Source of the DNA: Corynebacterium sp.
GTDB lineage: Bacteria; Actinomycetota; Actinomycetes; Mycobacteriales; Mycobacteriaceae
Direction: 5' to 3'
Length of the DNA stretch: 64,000 nt
Assembly (NCBI RefSeq): GCF_030532195.1
Contig: NZ_JAUNLP010000007.1
Coordinates: forward strand, 86,237-150,236
Under the pieces are notes generated by a model. That model ran no database searches, was not told the origin of the DNA, and saw only the letters and a list, made by a program, of their open reading frames with translations. The position numbers and the translations under genes are program-made. Below are positions 7,869-18,800 of this stretch, in pieces (position 1 is the stretch's first letter; each line of letters starts with the position of its first letter).

Positions 7869-9056
7869 GCAGTGAACGCTGCCACGACACGTGCTGCCGA
7901 AAAAGGCCAGGCAGGCAGGGAAAACACGTCGAAAAGCGCCGTCATCGCAGGCGCGGGCGTCATTGGCTTAGCGACGGCGTGGAGACTACTCCACAGGGGA
8001 TTCGAGGTCACAGTCCTCGATGCCGAGCCCGTCTCGGGCGCATCATTTGCGGCCGCTGGCATGCTGGCGCCCGTCGCAGAAGTGGTGTGGGATCAGCCGA
8101 CGCTGTACCCACTGATGGTGGAATCGGGCAAGCTCTACCGCGACTTTGCCCTGGCGATTGCGGAAGAATCCGGGCAGGATGTCGGTTATATCGAAAATTC
8201 CACCTTTGTCTGCGCAGGCGACTCAGCCGACCGCCAGACTTTGAGCGAGCTGGTGGAACTGCAGCATGACCTGGGCATGAACATCACCCGCATTACCGCC
8301 ACCCAGGCGCGCCGGGCGGAACCAGCGCTGGGACCGGGCTGCGTGGGTGCTGTCGATATTCCAGGTGATCACCAGATTAATCCGCGCATGCTGGCCGATG
8401 CCTTGCTCACCATTTTGGGCGACCGCGTCGTCCGTACCAATGCTGCGGAGATTATCTATGCCGAGGGCAGTAGCCGTGCGGTGGGACTGCGCGGTGAGGA
8501 CGGCACCGATTACCTCGCTGATGAAGTGGTGCTGGCTGCAGGTCTCAAGACCGGCGCAATCGCAGGTCTGCCCGAGAATCTCAATCTGCCACTGCGTCCG
8601 GTCTACGGCGATATCCTGCGTCTGCGCGTGCCGGAGCGCCTGCAGCCGCTGGTCACCCGCACTATTCGCGGTGTGGTGCAGGGCCGACCGGTCTACATCG
8701 TCCCGCGTGCCGACGGTACCGTCGTCCTCGGCGCCACTTCCCGCGAAGATGACATGACCGGTGTCTCCGCGGAGGGCGTTCACCAGCTGCTGCGCGATGC
8801 CTACCGTCTGGTTCCGGGCATCCTGGACTGTGAGATCTATGAAATGACCGCCCGCGCACGTCCCGGCTCCCCTGATGATGTGCCTATGATTGGCCGCATT
8901 GTGCCAGGGCTGACCGTCTCCACCGGCTACTTCCGCCATGGCATTTTGCTCACCGCCATCGGCTCAAAAATCACTGCAGAAATTGTCGCCGGTGACACAA
9001 GCGCCACCGACTCGGCACTCATTCGGGCCGTCAACCCATTCCGCTTCAGCGTCTAA
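7866..9056 (+). CDS. thiO: Glycine oxidase ThiO
   Basis: ThiO is a FAD enzyme that oxidises glycine to dehydroglycine (iminoacetate) for the thiazole ring. The FAD-binding motif VIAGAGVIGLATAWRLL lies near residue 30, followed by GASFAAAGMLAP. The C-terminal FAD signature GYFRHGILLT is near 360. Two starts are possible: ATG 7866 (396 residues) directly in the riboswitch P1 helix, or GTG 7872 (394 residues), which is better spaced from GGAGGG. First gene of thiO-thiS-thiG-thiF. Confidence 0.9.
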   Translation: MAVNAATTRAAEKGQAGRENTSKSAVIAGAGVIGLATAWRLLHRGFEVTVLDAEPVSGASFAAAGMLAPVAEVVWDQPTLYPLMVESGKLYRDFALAIAEESGQDVGYIENSTFVCAGDSADRQTLSELVELQHDLGMNITRITATQARRAEPALGPGCVGAVDIPGDHQINPRMLADALLTILGDRVVRTNAAEIIYAEGSSRAVGLRGEDGTDYLADEVVLAAGLKTGAIAGLPENLNLPLRPVYGDILRLRVPERLQPLVTRTIRGVVQGRPVYIVPRADGTVVLGATSREDDMTGVSAEGVHQLLRDAYRLVPGILDCEIYEMTARARPGSPDDVPMIGRIVPGLTVSTGYFRHGILLTAIGSKITAEIVAGDTSATDSALIRAVNPFRFSV

Positions 9057-9074
9057 CTGAAAGGGCCAACTGAC

Positions 9075-10169
<1,095 letters not shown>

Positions 10170-10170
<1 letters not shown>

Positions 10171-11396
10171 TGGCAGATCACGGCAGCGCATTGAGTGATC
10201 GTGACCTGCGCAGGTACGCGCGTCACCTAACTTTGCCTGGCTTTGGTGCGCCAGCGCAGCAGGCGCTGCGACGCTCCCGCGTGCTGGTCGTCGGGGCAGG
10301 TGGACTGGGCTCGCCCGCGCTGCTGTACCTGGCTGCCGCGGGGGTCGGCCACATCACCATCATTGACGATGACGTGGTTGATGAGTCCAACCTGCAGCGC
10401 CAGGTCATCCACCGTGAGTCCGATATTGGGCGCCCCAAGGCCGAGTCCGCCGCCGATGCGGTGCGTCGGCTCGACTCGGAGGCCTCGGTCACGGCAATCG
10501 TCGGCAGGCTCAGCGTCGACAATGCGCTTGAGCTCTTCGCCGACCATGATGTGGTGCTTGACGGCGCGGACAACTTCGCCACTCGCTACCTGTCCTCCGA
10601 TGCCGCCGAGCTGACCGGAACGCCGCTGGTCTGGGCCACAATTCTGCAATTTGTCGGGCAATTGTCCGTCTTCTGGCCAGGTCGTGGCCCCATGCTCCGC
10701 GATCTCTACCCCGACATTCCCGACCCCGGCTCCGTGCCCTCGTGCGCGGCCGGCGGAGTCCTCGGCGCGATGGTCGGCCAGGTCGGTTCGATGATGGTCG
10801 TCGAGGCAATCAAGGTGCTCACCGGCGTCGGCAACGTCGCTGTGGGCAAGCTTGTGCTTATCGACGCCCTGGAGGCCACCACTCGGTCGCTGTCATTTGC
10901 CGCCGACCCGGAGCGCGAACCCGTCACCGACCTGACCGAGATGGCGCAGGTGTGCGCAGCGTCTTGGTCGGAGGACGATGCTGTCTCGGAGCCGAGTGTA
11001 CGCAGCGTTGGCCCGCATGCGGTCGCGGAGTTGATCTCCCACGGCGCGACGGTGCTGGATGTGCGTGAGCCGGAGGAACACGAGCAGGCCGCCATCGCCG
11101 GATCAGTGCTGGTGCCACTCGGTGAGATTCGCAGCCGCGGTTGGGCTGCAGTCAATGAGGCGCTGGCCAAGGTCGACGGTGCAGAGCAAGTCATCGTTCA
11201 CTGCCATTCCGGAGCGAGGTCGCAGCAGGCGATTGAGTTACTGAACAGTGAGAACACTGATGGTGAGGCTGAGGGCGAGGTCAAGGCGGAAGCGAAAAAC
11301 AACGCCAAGCCCGAGCTAATCAACCTGGAGGGTGGCATTGTCGCCTGGCAGGCGGCGGGGCTGGGAACCGTCGTAAAGCGGGCTGACTTTGAGTAG
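10170..11396 (+). CDS. thiF: ThiF/MoeB-type adenylyltransferase fused to a rhodanese domain
   Basis: The N-terminal part (1-250) adenylates the C-terminal glycine of ThiS; VVGAGGLGSPALLYLAAAG is the nucleotide loop and SCAAGGVLGAMVGQVG carries the conserved cysteine. The C-terminal rhodanese domain (about 285-405) has the active loop HCHSGARS and supplies sulfur, as in MoeZ proteins of actinobacteria. A charged insertion (EGEVKAEAKNNAKPE) sits between that loop and the last strand. No CxxC pairs for structural zinc are present, and the RCLYP cysteine of many relatives is aspartate here (RDLYP). It may also serve molybdopterin synthase. Confidence 0.88.
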
Positions 11397-11415
11397 TGTG
11401 TGACGGACTCCGTAC

Positions 11416-13002
11416 TTATGCTTGCGGCTCCAGAGTCGTCGACCATAGCTCGGTGCCGCGGGTGGTAAGCAGACGGACGGTCATTTCACGTGAATCGCCG
11501 TCGATGTCGACCTCGCCGAAGTGCTGAAAATCCTGAGTTGGATCCGCGTTGGCGTTGTCCTTGCCCGGCGCGTGCACGTACTCGACCTTTGGGCCGAAGG
11601 TTGAATCCATCTCATTAGGTCCGAAAGCACCTGCGTGGAGCGGCCCGGAGACAAACTCCCAAAATGGTGCGAAATCAGTGAACTGAGCGCGCTCGGGGCT
11701 GTAGTGATGAGCGGCGGTGTAGTGAACGTCGGCAGTGAGCCAAACGACGTTGGCGACATTCTTAATGGCGCTGAGGACACGTGCGATTTCACGCTCGCGG
11801 CCGGCAGGCGCGCCGTTAGCCCCATTAGACACACTCTCCTGGTCGCCGTTGTCGCCATCTGGGACGATGATGCCCAGTGGAAGGTCGTTGGCGACAATTT
11901 TCCACGTGGCACGGGACTCCTTGAGTGAGTCAATCAACCAATTCGTCTGCTTCTCACCAAGAATTGGTTCCGCAGTGGCCGAACGCGGGTTGTTAGATGT
12001 GTTTTCGCCCTTGTAGCTGCGCATATCCAAGATGAAGATGTCCAGTAGAGGCCCGTAGGACACCTTGCGGTAAACACGACCGTCTACGGCCATTTGCTCA
12101 TCAATCGGCTGCCACTCGTGGAAAGCCTGGTAAGCGCGCTTGGCGAGTGTATTGACATCTCGGACGGAGTAGCGATCGTCGTCGAGAACTTCGTTGGGGT
12201 ACCAGTTGTTGACCGTCTCGTGGTCGTCCCACTGCACAAGCTGTGGCACTCGCGCGTTGAAGGCTAGATAGTTGCTATCCATGAGGTTGTAGGAATACTG
12301 ACCACGGTATTCTTCCAGAGTCTCGGCCACTTTCGACTTGGCCGGAGTGACCAGGTTGTGCCACACAGTGCCGTCGGAAAGCGTGACGGATTCCTCCATC
12401 GGGCCATCGGCGTAGCAGGTATCGCCGGAGTGGATGAATAAGTCGGGATTGCGCTCCAGCATGGTGGAAAAGCCGGTGAAGCCGCCGATTACATTGTTGA
12501 TGCCCCAACCTTGACCTGCGACATCACCGGACCAGTGTAAGCGGATGTTGGAGGCTCGAGAAGGAGCGGTGCGGAAAGTGCCAATAACAGGATCAGAACA
12601 AATTCCAGTGTCGGCATCCTCGAGAGTGACACGATAGAAGATTTCCTGGCCAGGCTCGAGTCCGACGACGCGGAGGCGTCCGGTACCGTCAGTGGCCGGT
12701 GTCAGCGGAGCGTTGCTGCGAAAGACTTTTGCATTGTGGAAATTCTCAGTAGCTGCAGTTTCAACTACCATGCGGGCGGGCCGGTCAGAGCGTGCCCAAA
12801 TCAATGCGCCATCGCCACGGATGTCGCCACTTGCTACACCATGGGTGAGTTGAGGGCGCTTACGGAGCAATCCCGGAGATGACAACGATGGCGAGCCCGG
12901 TGTAACCAATGCTGGAGCCGCAGATGGATGAGCTAGTGCGGCTGAGGTGGCAAGTGCTGTGGAGGCGCCCAAACGGAGAGCGCGACGACGGGAAAGCTGC
13001 AT
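11416..13002 (-). CDS. phoD: Secreted alkaline phosphatase, PhoD family
   Basis: PhoD enzymes are Tat-exported phosphodiesterase/phosphomonoesterases that release phosphate outside the cell. The 528-residue protein starts with a twin-arginine signal (SRRRALRLG), followed by an Ala-rich stretch to about residue 35. Then come the PhoD N-domain and the catalytic part with HSGDTCYADGP near 192 and QWDDHETVNNWYPN near 252, which hold metal ligands. A TAACGT hexamer (13016-13011) lies 8 nt before the ATG, so the mRNA may be leaderless. No PHO box was recognised here. It is convergent with thiF. Confidence 0.88.
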   Translation of the reverse strand: MQLSRRRALRLGASTALATSAALAHPSAAPALVTPGSPSLSSPGLLRKRPQLTHGVASGDIRGDGALIWARSDRPARMVVETAATENFHNAKVFRSNAPLTPATDGTGRLRVVGLEPGQEIFYRVTLEDADTGICSDPVIGTFRTAPSRASNIRLHWSGDVAGQGWGINNVIGGFTGFSTMLERNPDLFIHSGDTCYADGPMEESVTLSDGTVWHNLVTPAKSKVAETLEEYRGQYSYNLMDSNYLAFNARVPQLVQWDDHETVNNWYPNEVLDDDRYSVRDVNTLAKRAYQAFHEWQPIDEQMAVDGRVYRKVSYGPLLDIFILDMRSYKGENTSNNPRSATAEPILGEKQTNWLIDSLKESRATWKIVANDLPLGIIVPDGDNGDQESVSNGANGAPAGREREIARVLSAIKNVANVVWLTADVHYTAAHHYSPERAQFTDFAPFWEFVSGPLHAGAFGPNEMDSTFGPKVEYVHAPGKDNANADPTQDFQHFGEVDIDGDSREMTVRLLTTRGTELWSTTLEPQA

Positions 13003-13226
13003 GGAACCAAACGTTAGGGAGTAGAAATTTACTCCTTATGAAGCGAGTATGAACTCGAAGAAAAGTTATATTTTCAGTTTGAGCGAACCATCGGTAACGA
13101 AACGGTGTAAACCCATACGACAGTTAGCGCCCTTTTGTAACGTAGATACATGTCTTGGGAGGTGAACTCCTGGGCTGCCTCGTAACTGAGGTAGACGATC
13201 TAGAAACGAAAGGCGCTGTCCCTGCT

Positions 13227-15008
13227 ATGGGATCTACACAAACGCCAGAAGCAAACACGCAAGAAAGTGGTCCGCGCAGAGCTTTAAAGAAGCTACCGAC
13301 GGATCCACTGATCTTCCTGACGTCGATAGGCTTCATTGTCGTCTTCGTCGCAGTGACTATCGTGCTTGGCGACAAAGCCCGCGATGCCTACGCCACGGCC
13401 TCCGACTGGGTGACTTCCAACCTGGGATGGCTGTTCATCGGTGGTGTGTCGGCAAGCTTCATCTTCCTCATTGGTCTATTCGTGTCCCGCTACGGGCGCA
13501 TCCAGCTGGGTGATGATGACGAAGAACCCGAATACACCATCGCCGAATGGTTCGGCATGCTCTTCGCCGGCGGTACCGGCTCCATGCTCATGTTCTGGGG
13601 TGTCGCAGAGCCACTGAATCACGCCTACAACCCACCATTTGGTGGCGACCCCATGACCCGCGAGGCACAGAACACCGCGATGGGCTTTACCATCTACCAC
13701 CTGGGCATTCACATGTGGGTAATCATGGCGTTGCCGGGTTTGGCACTAGGCTACTTCATTTATAAGCGCCACCTCCCACCACGCGTTTCGTCAATCTTCG
13801 CGCCGCTGCTAGGTACACGCATCTACTCATGGCCGGGCAAGCTTATCGACGCCGTCGCCATCATCGGCACCGTTGCCGGTATCGCGGTATCGGTGGGTAT
13901 GGGTGCGATGCAGATTAATGCCGGTGCTGCTCGTGTTCTGGGTACCCCGGAAAACTCCATGGTGCAGCTGGTGCTCATTGCAATCATCATCGTGATTGCT
14001 TCAATCTCTGTGGCTCGTGGTTTGGACAAGGGCATTAAAATCCTGTCCAATGCCAACATCTGGGCTGCAATGGGTCTGATGGTGTTCGTCCTGCTGATGG
14101 GGCCGACCCTGACGTTGCTGCGCCAGACCGTTGATACTGCTGGTATCTACCTGGACTTGTTGCCGCGCATCATGTTCTGGACGGATTCCTATGATGTCAA
14201 CCCAGAGTGGAAGCAGGGTGCCTGGACCGTCTTCTACTGGGCGTGGACCATTTGTTGGTCGCCGTTTGTGGGCATGTTTGTCGCTCGCATCTCTCGTGGC
14301 CGCACCGTTCGCCAGTTCATTGCCGGCGTCATTGCGCTGCCGACGATCGTGTCGATTCTGTGGTTCTCCATCTTCGGCCGTGCGGGCTTTGAGCTGGAAA
14401 ATGAGCAGCCAGGTATTCTGACTAAGCCTGTTGTCGAGGGTGGCGATCCATCACCGGCACTATTTATCCTGCTGGAGCAGTACCCACTGACAACGCTGGT
14501 CAGTGTCTTCGCGCTGTTGGTAATCATGATCTTCTTTGTCACCTCCATTGACTCCGCGTCGATGGTGATGGACATGATGTCCACTGGTGAAGAGAACAAG
14601 ACACCGACTCTCTACCGCGTGCTGTGGGGCATCATGATTGGTGCCGTAGCCGCCTCGCTGCTGCTGATCTCGGGTGAAACTGCACTGGAAGCGCTGCAAT
14701 CTGCGGTGATTGTTATTGGTGTGCCTTTCTTCTTCCTCCACTTCATCATGATGTACTCCCTGGTCAAGGGTATGAGCGATGACCATATGGCCGTGCGCAA
14801 ACCGGTCACCCGCCAGTGGAGCAAGACCGACACCCCAGAGAAGCTGGAGAAGCATGAGGCCGCACCCGCGCCGGGCTATGACGAGGAAGGCAATGAGCTG
14901 CCACGCCTGGAGTACACCCACGATGAAGAAGGCCGTCTGGTGATTCAGTCCGATGTCGTGGTGGAAGGCGATGTTGATTTGGGTGATGAATCCAAGGACG
15001 ATAAATGA
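13227..15008 (+). CDS. BCCT-family compatible-solute transporter (EctP/BetP-like)
   Basis: A secondary transporter of about 593 residues that imports quaternary ammonium or related osmolytes (betaine, ectoine, proline) with Na+ or H+. Twelve membrane segments are readable. MFWGVAEPLNHAY near residue 110 and the aromatic cage segment FYWAWTICWSPFVGMFVARI near 335 are BCCT hallmarks. The C-terminal 60 residues are highly charged and probably cytosolic, as in osmosensing relatives. I chose ATG 13227 because upstream in-frame codons lie in unlikely coding sequence; GAAAGG lies about 14 nt upstream. The stop overlaps the next ORF by 4 nt. The substrate is not certain. Confidence 0.88.
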   Translation: MGSTQTPEANTQESGPRRALKKLPTDPLIFLTSIGFIVVFVAVTIVLGDKARDAYATASDWVTSNLGWLFIGGVSASFIFLIGLFVSRYGRIQLGDDDEEPEYTIAEWFGMLFAGGTGSMLMFWGVAEPLNHAYNPPFGGDPMTREAQNTAMGFTIYHLGIHMWVIMALPGLALGYFIYKRHLPPRVSSIFAPLLGTRIYSWPGKLIDAVAIIGTVAGIAVSVGMGAMQINAGAARVLGTPENSMVQLVLIAIIIVIASISVARGLDKGIKILSNANIWAAMGLMVFVLLMGPTLTLLRQTVDTAGIYLDLLPRIMFWTDSYDVNPEWKQGAWTVFYWAWTICWSPFVGMFVARISRGRTVRQFIAGVIALPTIVSILWFSIFGRAGFELENEQPGILTKPVVEGGDPSPALFILLEQYPLTTLVSVFALLVIMIFFVTSIDSASMVMDMMSTGEENKTPTLYRVLWGIMIGAVAASLLLISGETALEALQSAVIVIGVPFFFLHFIMMYSLVKGMSDDHMAVRKPVTRQWSKTDTPEKLEKHEAAPAPGYDEEGNELPRLEYTHDEEGRLVIQSDVVVEGDVDLGDESKDDK

Positions 15009-15193
15009 AATCTAGGCTAGTACTTTGCCTAGTATTTCTATTTGTTTTCGTAATCGTTGGTTTTCTCGCGCTAACAGTTGTGGCGCTAATCGGAGGCAAT
15101 ATTGGCATTACTGAGCTAGTGCTGCTGATTATTGTTTCGGCACTCGCCGCAGGCGGAGTCACGTGGACGGTCGGAAACCGTCACCACAAGTAA
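15005..15193 (+). CDS. Small two-helix membrane protein coupled to the BCCT transporter
   Basis: A 62-residue protein with two hydrophobic segments, about residues 5-30 and 35-55, and a basic tail (GNRHHK). Its ATG overlaps the stop of the transporter (ATGA), so the two are translated together. Small membrane partners are known for other corynebacterial transporters such as the MetPS system. I infer an accessory or stabilising subunit here. No family was recognised. Confidence 0.72.
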   Translation: MKSRLVLCLVFLFVFVIVGFLALTVVALIGGNIGITELVLLIIVSALAAGGVTWTVGNRHHK

Positions 15194-15205
15194 ACAAATA
15201 GAAAA

Positions 15206-15246
15206 CGCTGCCCAGGGAAAACCATAAGCAGTTTCCCTGGGCGGCG
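15206..15246. terminator. Bidirectional terminator between BCCT pair and gluD
   Basis: CGCTGCCCAGGGAAA (15206-15220) pairs with TTTCCCTGGGCGGCG (15232-15246), 15 bp with one wobble. On the minus strand it is followed by TTTTCTATTTG, so it best serves as the terminator of gluABCD. Confidence 0.8.
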
Positions 15247-15296
15247 TCGCTGTACCCGTCGTAAAGCGGTTGTCGGCGCGGTGCCGAAACTGAGTT

Positions 15297-16235
15297 TTAC
15301 TCGTAGGTACCGCGCAGATCCTTGTAGTCCTCATCGTGCCAGTCCACGTTGGCCTGGTCCTTGGTGGTGACACCGACGTCAGGCTGTTGTGGGACCTTTG
15401 CAATGATGTTGCGGCGGGCGCGACCGGCGCGGAGCTGGCGCTCAATGCGCTCGGCAAGATTGGCCAGGCCGAAGTTGATGGCGATGAGGATGATGGCGAC
15501 GACGATGAGCGATGGGATCATGGCGCCGTAGTACTCGCCAAGCTGGCGACCGGAACGGACGACCTCGACGTAGCCAATCATGTAGCCCAGTGCGGAGTCC
15601 TTCAAAGCGATGACCATCTGCGAGATAATCGCCGGCAGCATAGCGGCGACAGCCTGTGGCAGCAGAATTGTGACCATCGTCTGGCGGTGGGAGAGACCCA
15701 GCGCAATTGCGGCTTCGCGCTGGCCCTTTGGCAGCGATTCAATGCCGGCGCGCAGCGTCTCAGCGATTACGGAGCCGTTGTACATGGTTAGACCGAACAC
15801 GACGGCGGCAAAACCGAGGTAGTTCGACGGGAATAGCTGCCAGATGGCGAACACCGAGTAGGCGAACAGCATCAGCACCAGCACCGGGATAGCGCGGAAG
15901 AACTCGACAATCACCGAGCAAATCCAGCGCACCGGTGCGATGGGGTTCAGCCTGCCCACACCCAGGAGAGCGCCAATCAGCAGTGCCAGAATAATTGACA
16001 CTGCGGCAGCGACAATGGTGCTGAGCAGGCCCGGCAGAATGTAGGTTGTCCACGTGGTGGACTCGAGGAAGAAGGACCACTTATTGGCCTCGAACTGGCC
16101 CTTATCGGCCAGCTTCCACCCCACCCACGCAAGAATTGCAACTGCGATGGCAGCCACAATCCATGTCAGGGTTTGGTTGAAACGACGTGCCTTTGGGCCG
16201 GGCGCATCGTAGAGAACTGTTGCACGAGTAGCCAT
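15297..16235 (-). CDS. gluD: Glutamate ABC transporter permease GluD
   Basis: One of two polar-amino-acid permease subunits of the GluABCD glutamate importer, 312 residues with an N-terminal membrane segment and five further ones. The cytoplasmic loop [20 protein letters not shown] (near residue 180) is the EAA motif that contacts GluA. I chose the ATG at 16235, which overlaps the gluC stop by one base (TAATG), over one six codons upstream. A hydrophilic tail of about 50 residues follows the last segment. Confidence 0.9.
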   Translation of the reverse strand: MATRATVLYDAPGPKARRFNQTLTWIVAAIAVAILAWVGWKLADKGQFEANKWSFFLESTTWTTYILPGLLSTIVAAAVSIILALLIGALLGVGRLNPIAPVRWICSVIVEFFRAIPVLVLMLFAYSVFAIWQLFPSNYLGFAAVVFGLTMYNGSVIAETLRAGIESLPKGQREAAIALGLSHRQTMVTILLPQAVAAMLPAIISQMVIALKDSALGYMIGYVEVVRSGRQLGEYYGAMIPSLIVVAIILIAINFGLANLAERIERQLRAGRARRNIIAKVPQQPDVGVTTKDQANVDWHDEDYKDLRGTYE

Positions 16236-16921
16236 TAGCGCTTCACCGCCCAACGCTTACCAGCCCAGCCGAAGAACAGGCCGGTCGGCAGGGTAAGAAT
16301 GATGAATCCGACGGCGATAATGCCGAAGATCACCAGGATGTCGCTGGCGTAGTTCTCGGTCATGGTCTTCATCAGCAGCGAGGCTTCAGCAACGCCAATC
16401 ACTGAGGCAATGGTGGTGTTTTTCGTCAGCGCAATCAGGGTGTTGCCCAGCGGCACGATCGCGCCGCGGAAAGCCTGCGGGAAGATGATGTGGCGGAAGC
16501 TCTGCCCGAAGCTAAGTCCCAGCGAACGCGCGGCCTCAGCCTGGCCAAACGGCACAGTGTTGATGCCGGCACGCAGTGACTCGGCGACAAAGCACGAGGT
16601 GTAGGCGACAAACGCCAGCACCGCCAGACGGAAGTTCTGCTTCACAATGAAGGAGTCATTCTCCGCAGCTAGCAGCAGTCCCAGGTTGTAGTAGAGACCC
16701 ATCGAGGCCAAAAGCACAATGAGCGTCAGCGGGGTGTTGCGGACGATGTTGATGTACCAGGCCGACAGGGTACGCAGGATTCCTACGGGGCTCACGCGCA
16801 TGGCAGTGAGCAAAATGCCGAAGAGTAGGGAACCGATTGCAGAAGCGACTGTCAACTTAATGGTCACCCAGAAAGCCGGCAATAGTTGCGGGCCCATTTC
16901 TGCCCAGAGTTCGGGATTCAT
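16235..16921 (-). CDS. gluC: Glutamate ABC transporter permease GluC
   Basis: The second permease of the glutamate importer, 228 residues with five membrane segments. The EAA loop reads [20 protein letters not shown] near residue 128. It is preceded by a good ribosome site (GGAGGT region at about 16930) and stops on the first base of gluD. The order gluA-gluB-gluC-gluD is the one known from Corynebacterium glutamicum. Confidence 0.92.
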   Translation of the reverse strand: MNPELWAEMGPQLLPAFWVTIKLTVASAIGSLLFGILLTAMRVSPVGILRTLSAWYINIVRNTPLTLIVLLASMGLYYNLGLLLAAENDSFIVKQNFRLAVLAFVAYTSCFVAESLRAGINTVPFGQAEAARSLGLSFGQSFRHIIFPQAFRGAIVPLGNTLIALTKNTTIASVIGVAEASLLMKTMTENYASDILVIFGIIAVGFIILTLPTGLFFGWAGKRWAVKR

Positions 16922-16939
16922 AATGCGTTGACCTCCTTC

Positions 16940-17908
16940 CTATTTCTTCTCGACGAACGACAGGTCACCGATATTCGGCTTGTCGCCGAGTTCAAACTTG
17001 TCGCCCAGGTGCTTTTCGACGATCTTTTCAAACTCCCCGGAGTCATAGAGCTCCTCCAGGGCCTCATTGATTGCCTCACGGCTGGCATCGTCGCCCTTGG
17101 GAAGACCGATGCCGTAGTACTCATTAGTCCAGTACGAACCATCTGGATTGCGCAGTTCAACCACGCGGAAGTCATCGCCAAAGCGTTCCTTGTAGCGCTG
17201 TGCAAAGCCCGCGAGAATGGTTGCGTCAGTGGTCAACGCATCGACCACACCCTGCTTGACACCTTCCGCGCAGGCGGCGTAGGTATCGAACTCCTGCAAC
17301 TGCACCTCAGGTAGTGCTTCCTTAACCTTTTGCGCTGGAGTGGAACCGGAAACAGAGCAAAGCCGAGTGCCCGGGGCGACGTCGTCAAGCCCCTCGATGC
17401 CCATGGAACCGCGGACCAACAGCGCCTGGTGCGTGACCAGGTACGGGCCGGCGAAGTCGACGGCTGCGAGGCGACCGGAGTTGATGGAGTAGGTCGCGGC
17501 GATCATGTTGACCTCGCCATTGTTGATCAGCGTCTCACGCTGGGCGGACGGGGTTTCACGCCACTCCATCTCAGGTACATCCCAACCGTTCTTATCGGCG
17601 ATGTACTTGATGACGTAGCGGGAGACGTCGTTGTCGACACCCACGAACTCGCGGTCCGGAGTGCGCTCACCGAGACCCGGCTGATCGAATTTGGTGCCGA
17701 GAGTGACGTGACCTGCCTGAATATCTGCCAGCAGGTTTCGTGGTCCGCTGCTACCGCAGGCGGCGAGGCTCACCGTCGTGGCAACGGCGATGACAGCAGC
17801 CGTCACGCGTTTGCCGATGCGACCGCTGCGGCTGCTGCGGTCGGTGCGACCGCTATAGCCACAGTGAGCCCCTTTAAGGCGGGCCCCTTTAAACAGTGAA
17901 AACTTCAT
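16940..17908 (-). CDS. gluB: Glutamate-binding lipoprotein GluB
   Basis: The extracytoplasmic binding protein of the importer, 322 residues. A basic N-terminal region is followed by a hydrophobic stretch and the lipobox SLAAC with C51 as lipid site. The mature part is a type 3 periplasmic-binding fold (GVDNDVSRYVIKYIADKNG; AATYSINSGRLAAVDFAGPYL). The segment before the hydrophobic core is long, about 35 residues with two KGA units, so a later true start is possible, but no better ribosome site was found. Confidence 0.92.
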   Translation of the reverse strand: MKFSLFKGARLKGAHCGYSGRTDRSSRSGRIGKRVTAAVIAVATTVSLAACGSSGPRNLLADIQAGHVTLGTKFDQPGLGERTPDREFVGVDNDVSRYVIKYIADKNGWDVPEMEWRETPSAQRETLINNGEVNMIAATYSINSGRLAAVDFAGPYLVTHQALLVRGSMGIEGLDDVAPGTRLCSVSGSTPAQKVKEALPEVQLQEFDTYAACAEGVKQGVVDALTTDATILAGFAQRYKERFGDDFRVVELRNPDGSYWTNEYYGIGLPKGDDASREAINEALEELYDSGEFEKIVEKHLGDKFELGDKPNIGDLSFVEKK

Positions 17909-17923
17909 GGTGTCACGCCCCGC

Positions 17924-18679
17924 CTAGTGCCCGACGATCTTCGCCAGGAAGTCCTTGGCGCGATCACTCTGCGGGTTGGTGAAGAAGGTCTCTGGGGCAG
18001 TGTCTTCGATGATGGCACCGTCGGCCATAAACAGGATGCGGTCAGCCACGCGGCGGGCGAAGCTCATCTCGTGGGTGACACAGACCATGGTCATGCCGCC
18101 CTTGGCCAGGTCGGTCATGACATCGAGGACCTCATTAATCATTTCCGGGTCGAGCGCCGAGGTCGGCTCGTCGAAAAGCATGACCTTCGGATCCATAGCC
18201 AGGGCGCGTGCAATCGCGACGCGCTGCTGCTGACCGCCGGAGAGCTGTGCCGGGTACTTATCGGCCTGTGCAGCGATGCCGACGCGGTCGAGCAACTTCT
18301 CCGCGCGCTCGCGAGCCTCGGCCTTGGGTAGCTTGCGAACCTTGACGGGAGCCAGCGTGACATTGTCCCGAATGGTCATGTGGCTAAACAGATTAAACTG
18401 CTGGAAGACCATGCCCACCTCAGCGCGCAGGCGAGTGAGTTCCTTGCCCTCTTCCGGCAGCAGCTTGCCGTTAATACGAATTTCACCGCTATCGATGGTT
18501 TCGAGGCGGTTAATAGTGCGGCACAGAGTGGACTTACCCGAGCCGGATGGGCCCAGAATGACAACGACCTGGCCGGCTGGGATTTCCAGATTGATATCCC
18601 GCAGGGCGTGGTAATCGCCGAAGTATTTATTCACCCCGGCGATTGAAATCATGCTCTGTGGTTCAGAAGATTCAGACAT
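17924..18679 (-). CDS. gluA: Glutamate ABC transporter ATPase GluA
   Basis: The ATP-hydrolysing subunit, about 251 residues, that powers glutamate import. Walker A is GPSGSGKST, the signature LSGGQQQR, Walker B VMLFDEPTSALDP and the switch histidine is in CVTHEM. I chose the ATG at 18679 because TATAAT (18692-18687) ends 7 nt before it, so the mRNA is probably leaderless; an ATG at residue 10 of this form is the alternative. It is the first gene of gluABCD. Confidence 0.92.
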   Translation of the reverse strand: MSESSEPQSMISIAGVNKYFGDYHALRDINLEIPAGQVVVILGPSGSGKSTLCRTINRLETIDSGEIRINGKLLPEEGKELTRLRAEVGMVFQQFNLFSHMTIRDNVTLAPVKVRKLPKAEARERAEKLLDRVGIAAQADKYPAQLSGGQQQRVAIARALAMDPKVMLFDEPTSALDPEMINEVLDVMTDLAKGGMTMVCVTHEMSFARRVADRILFMADGAIIEDTAPETFFTNPQSDRAKDFLAKIVGH

Positions 18680-18692
18680 GAACGAAATTATA

Positions 18693-18708
18693 GGTGACGC
18701 GGGACACA
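18693..18708 (-). promoter_or_regulatory. Candidate GlxR (CRP-type) site at the gluA promoter
   Basis: TGTGTCCCGCGTCACC keeps the TGTG-N7-TCAC core of the corynebacterial GlxR consensus TGTGANNTANNTCACA, with differences in the centre and at the ends. It abuts the -10 hexamer, where a bound protein would be expected to repress. This is a pattern match only. Confidence 0.35.
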
Positions 18709-18800
18709 TAGTACTTATCGGTGTTTGCCACGCTACATATCCAGGGGCAATTTCAGAGATTATTGCCGAGGTGAAGGTGTCCCACTAATCTGAATCGAAT

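Noticed and set aside
17865..17905. Direct repeat of AAAGGGGC near the gluB start
   Set aside because: It lies inside the coding frame (two KGA units) and only two short copies occur; no sign of a mobile or regulatory repeat.
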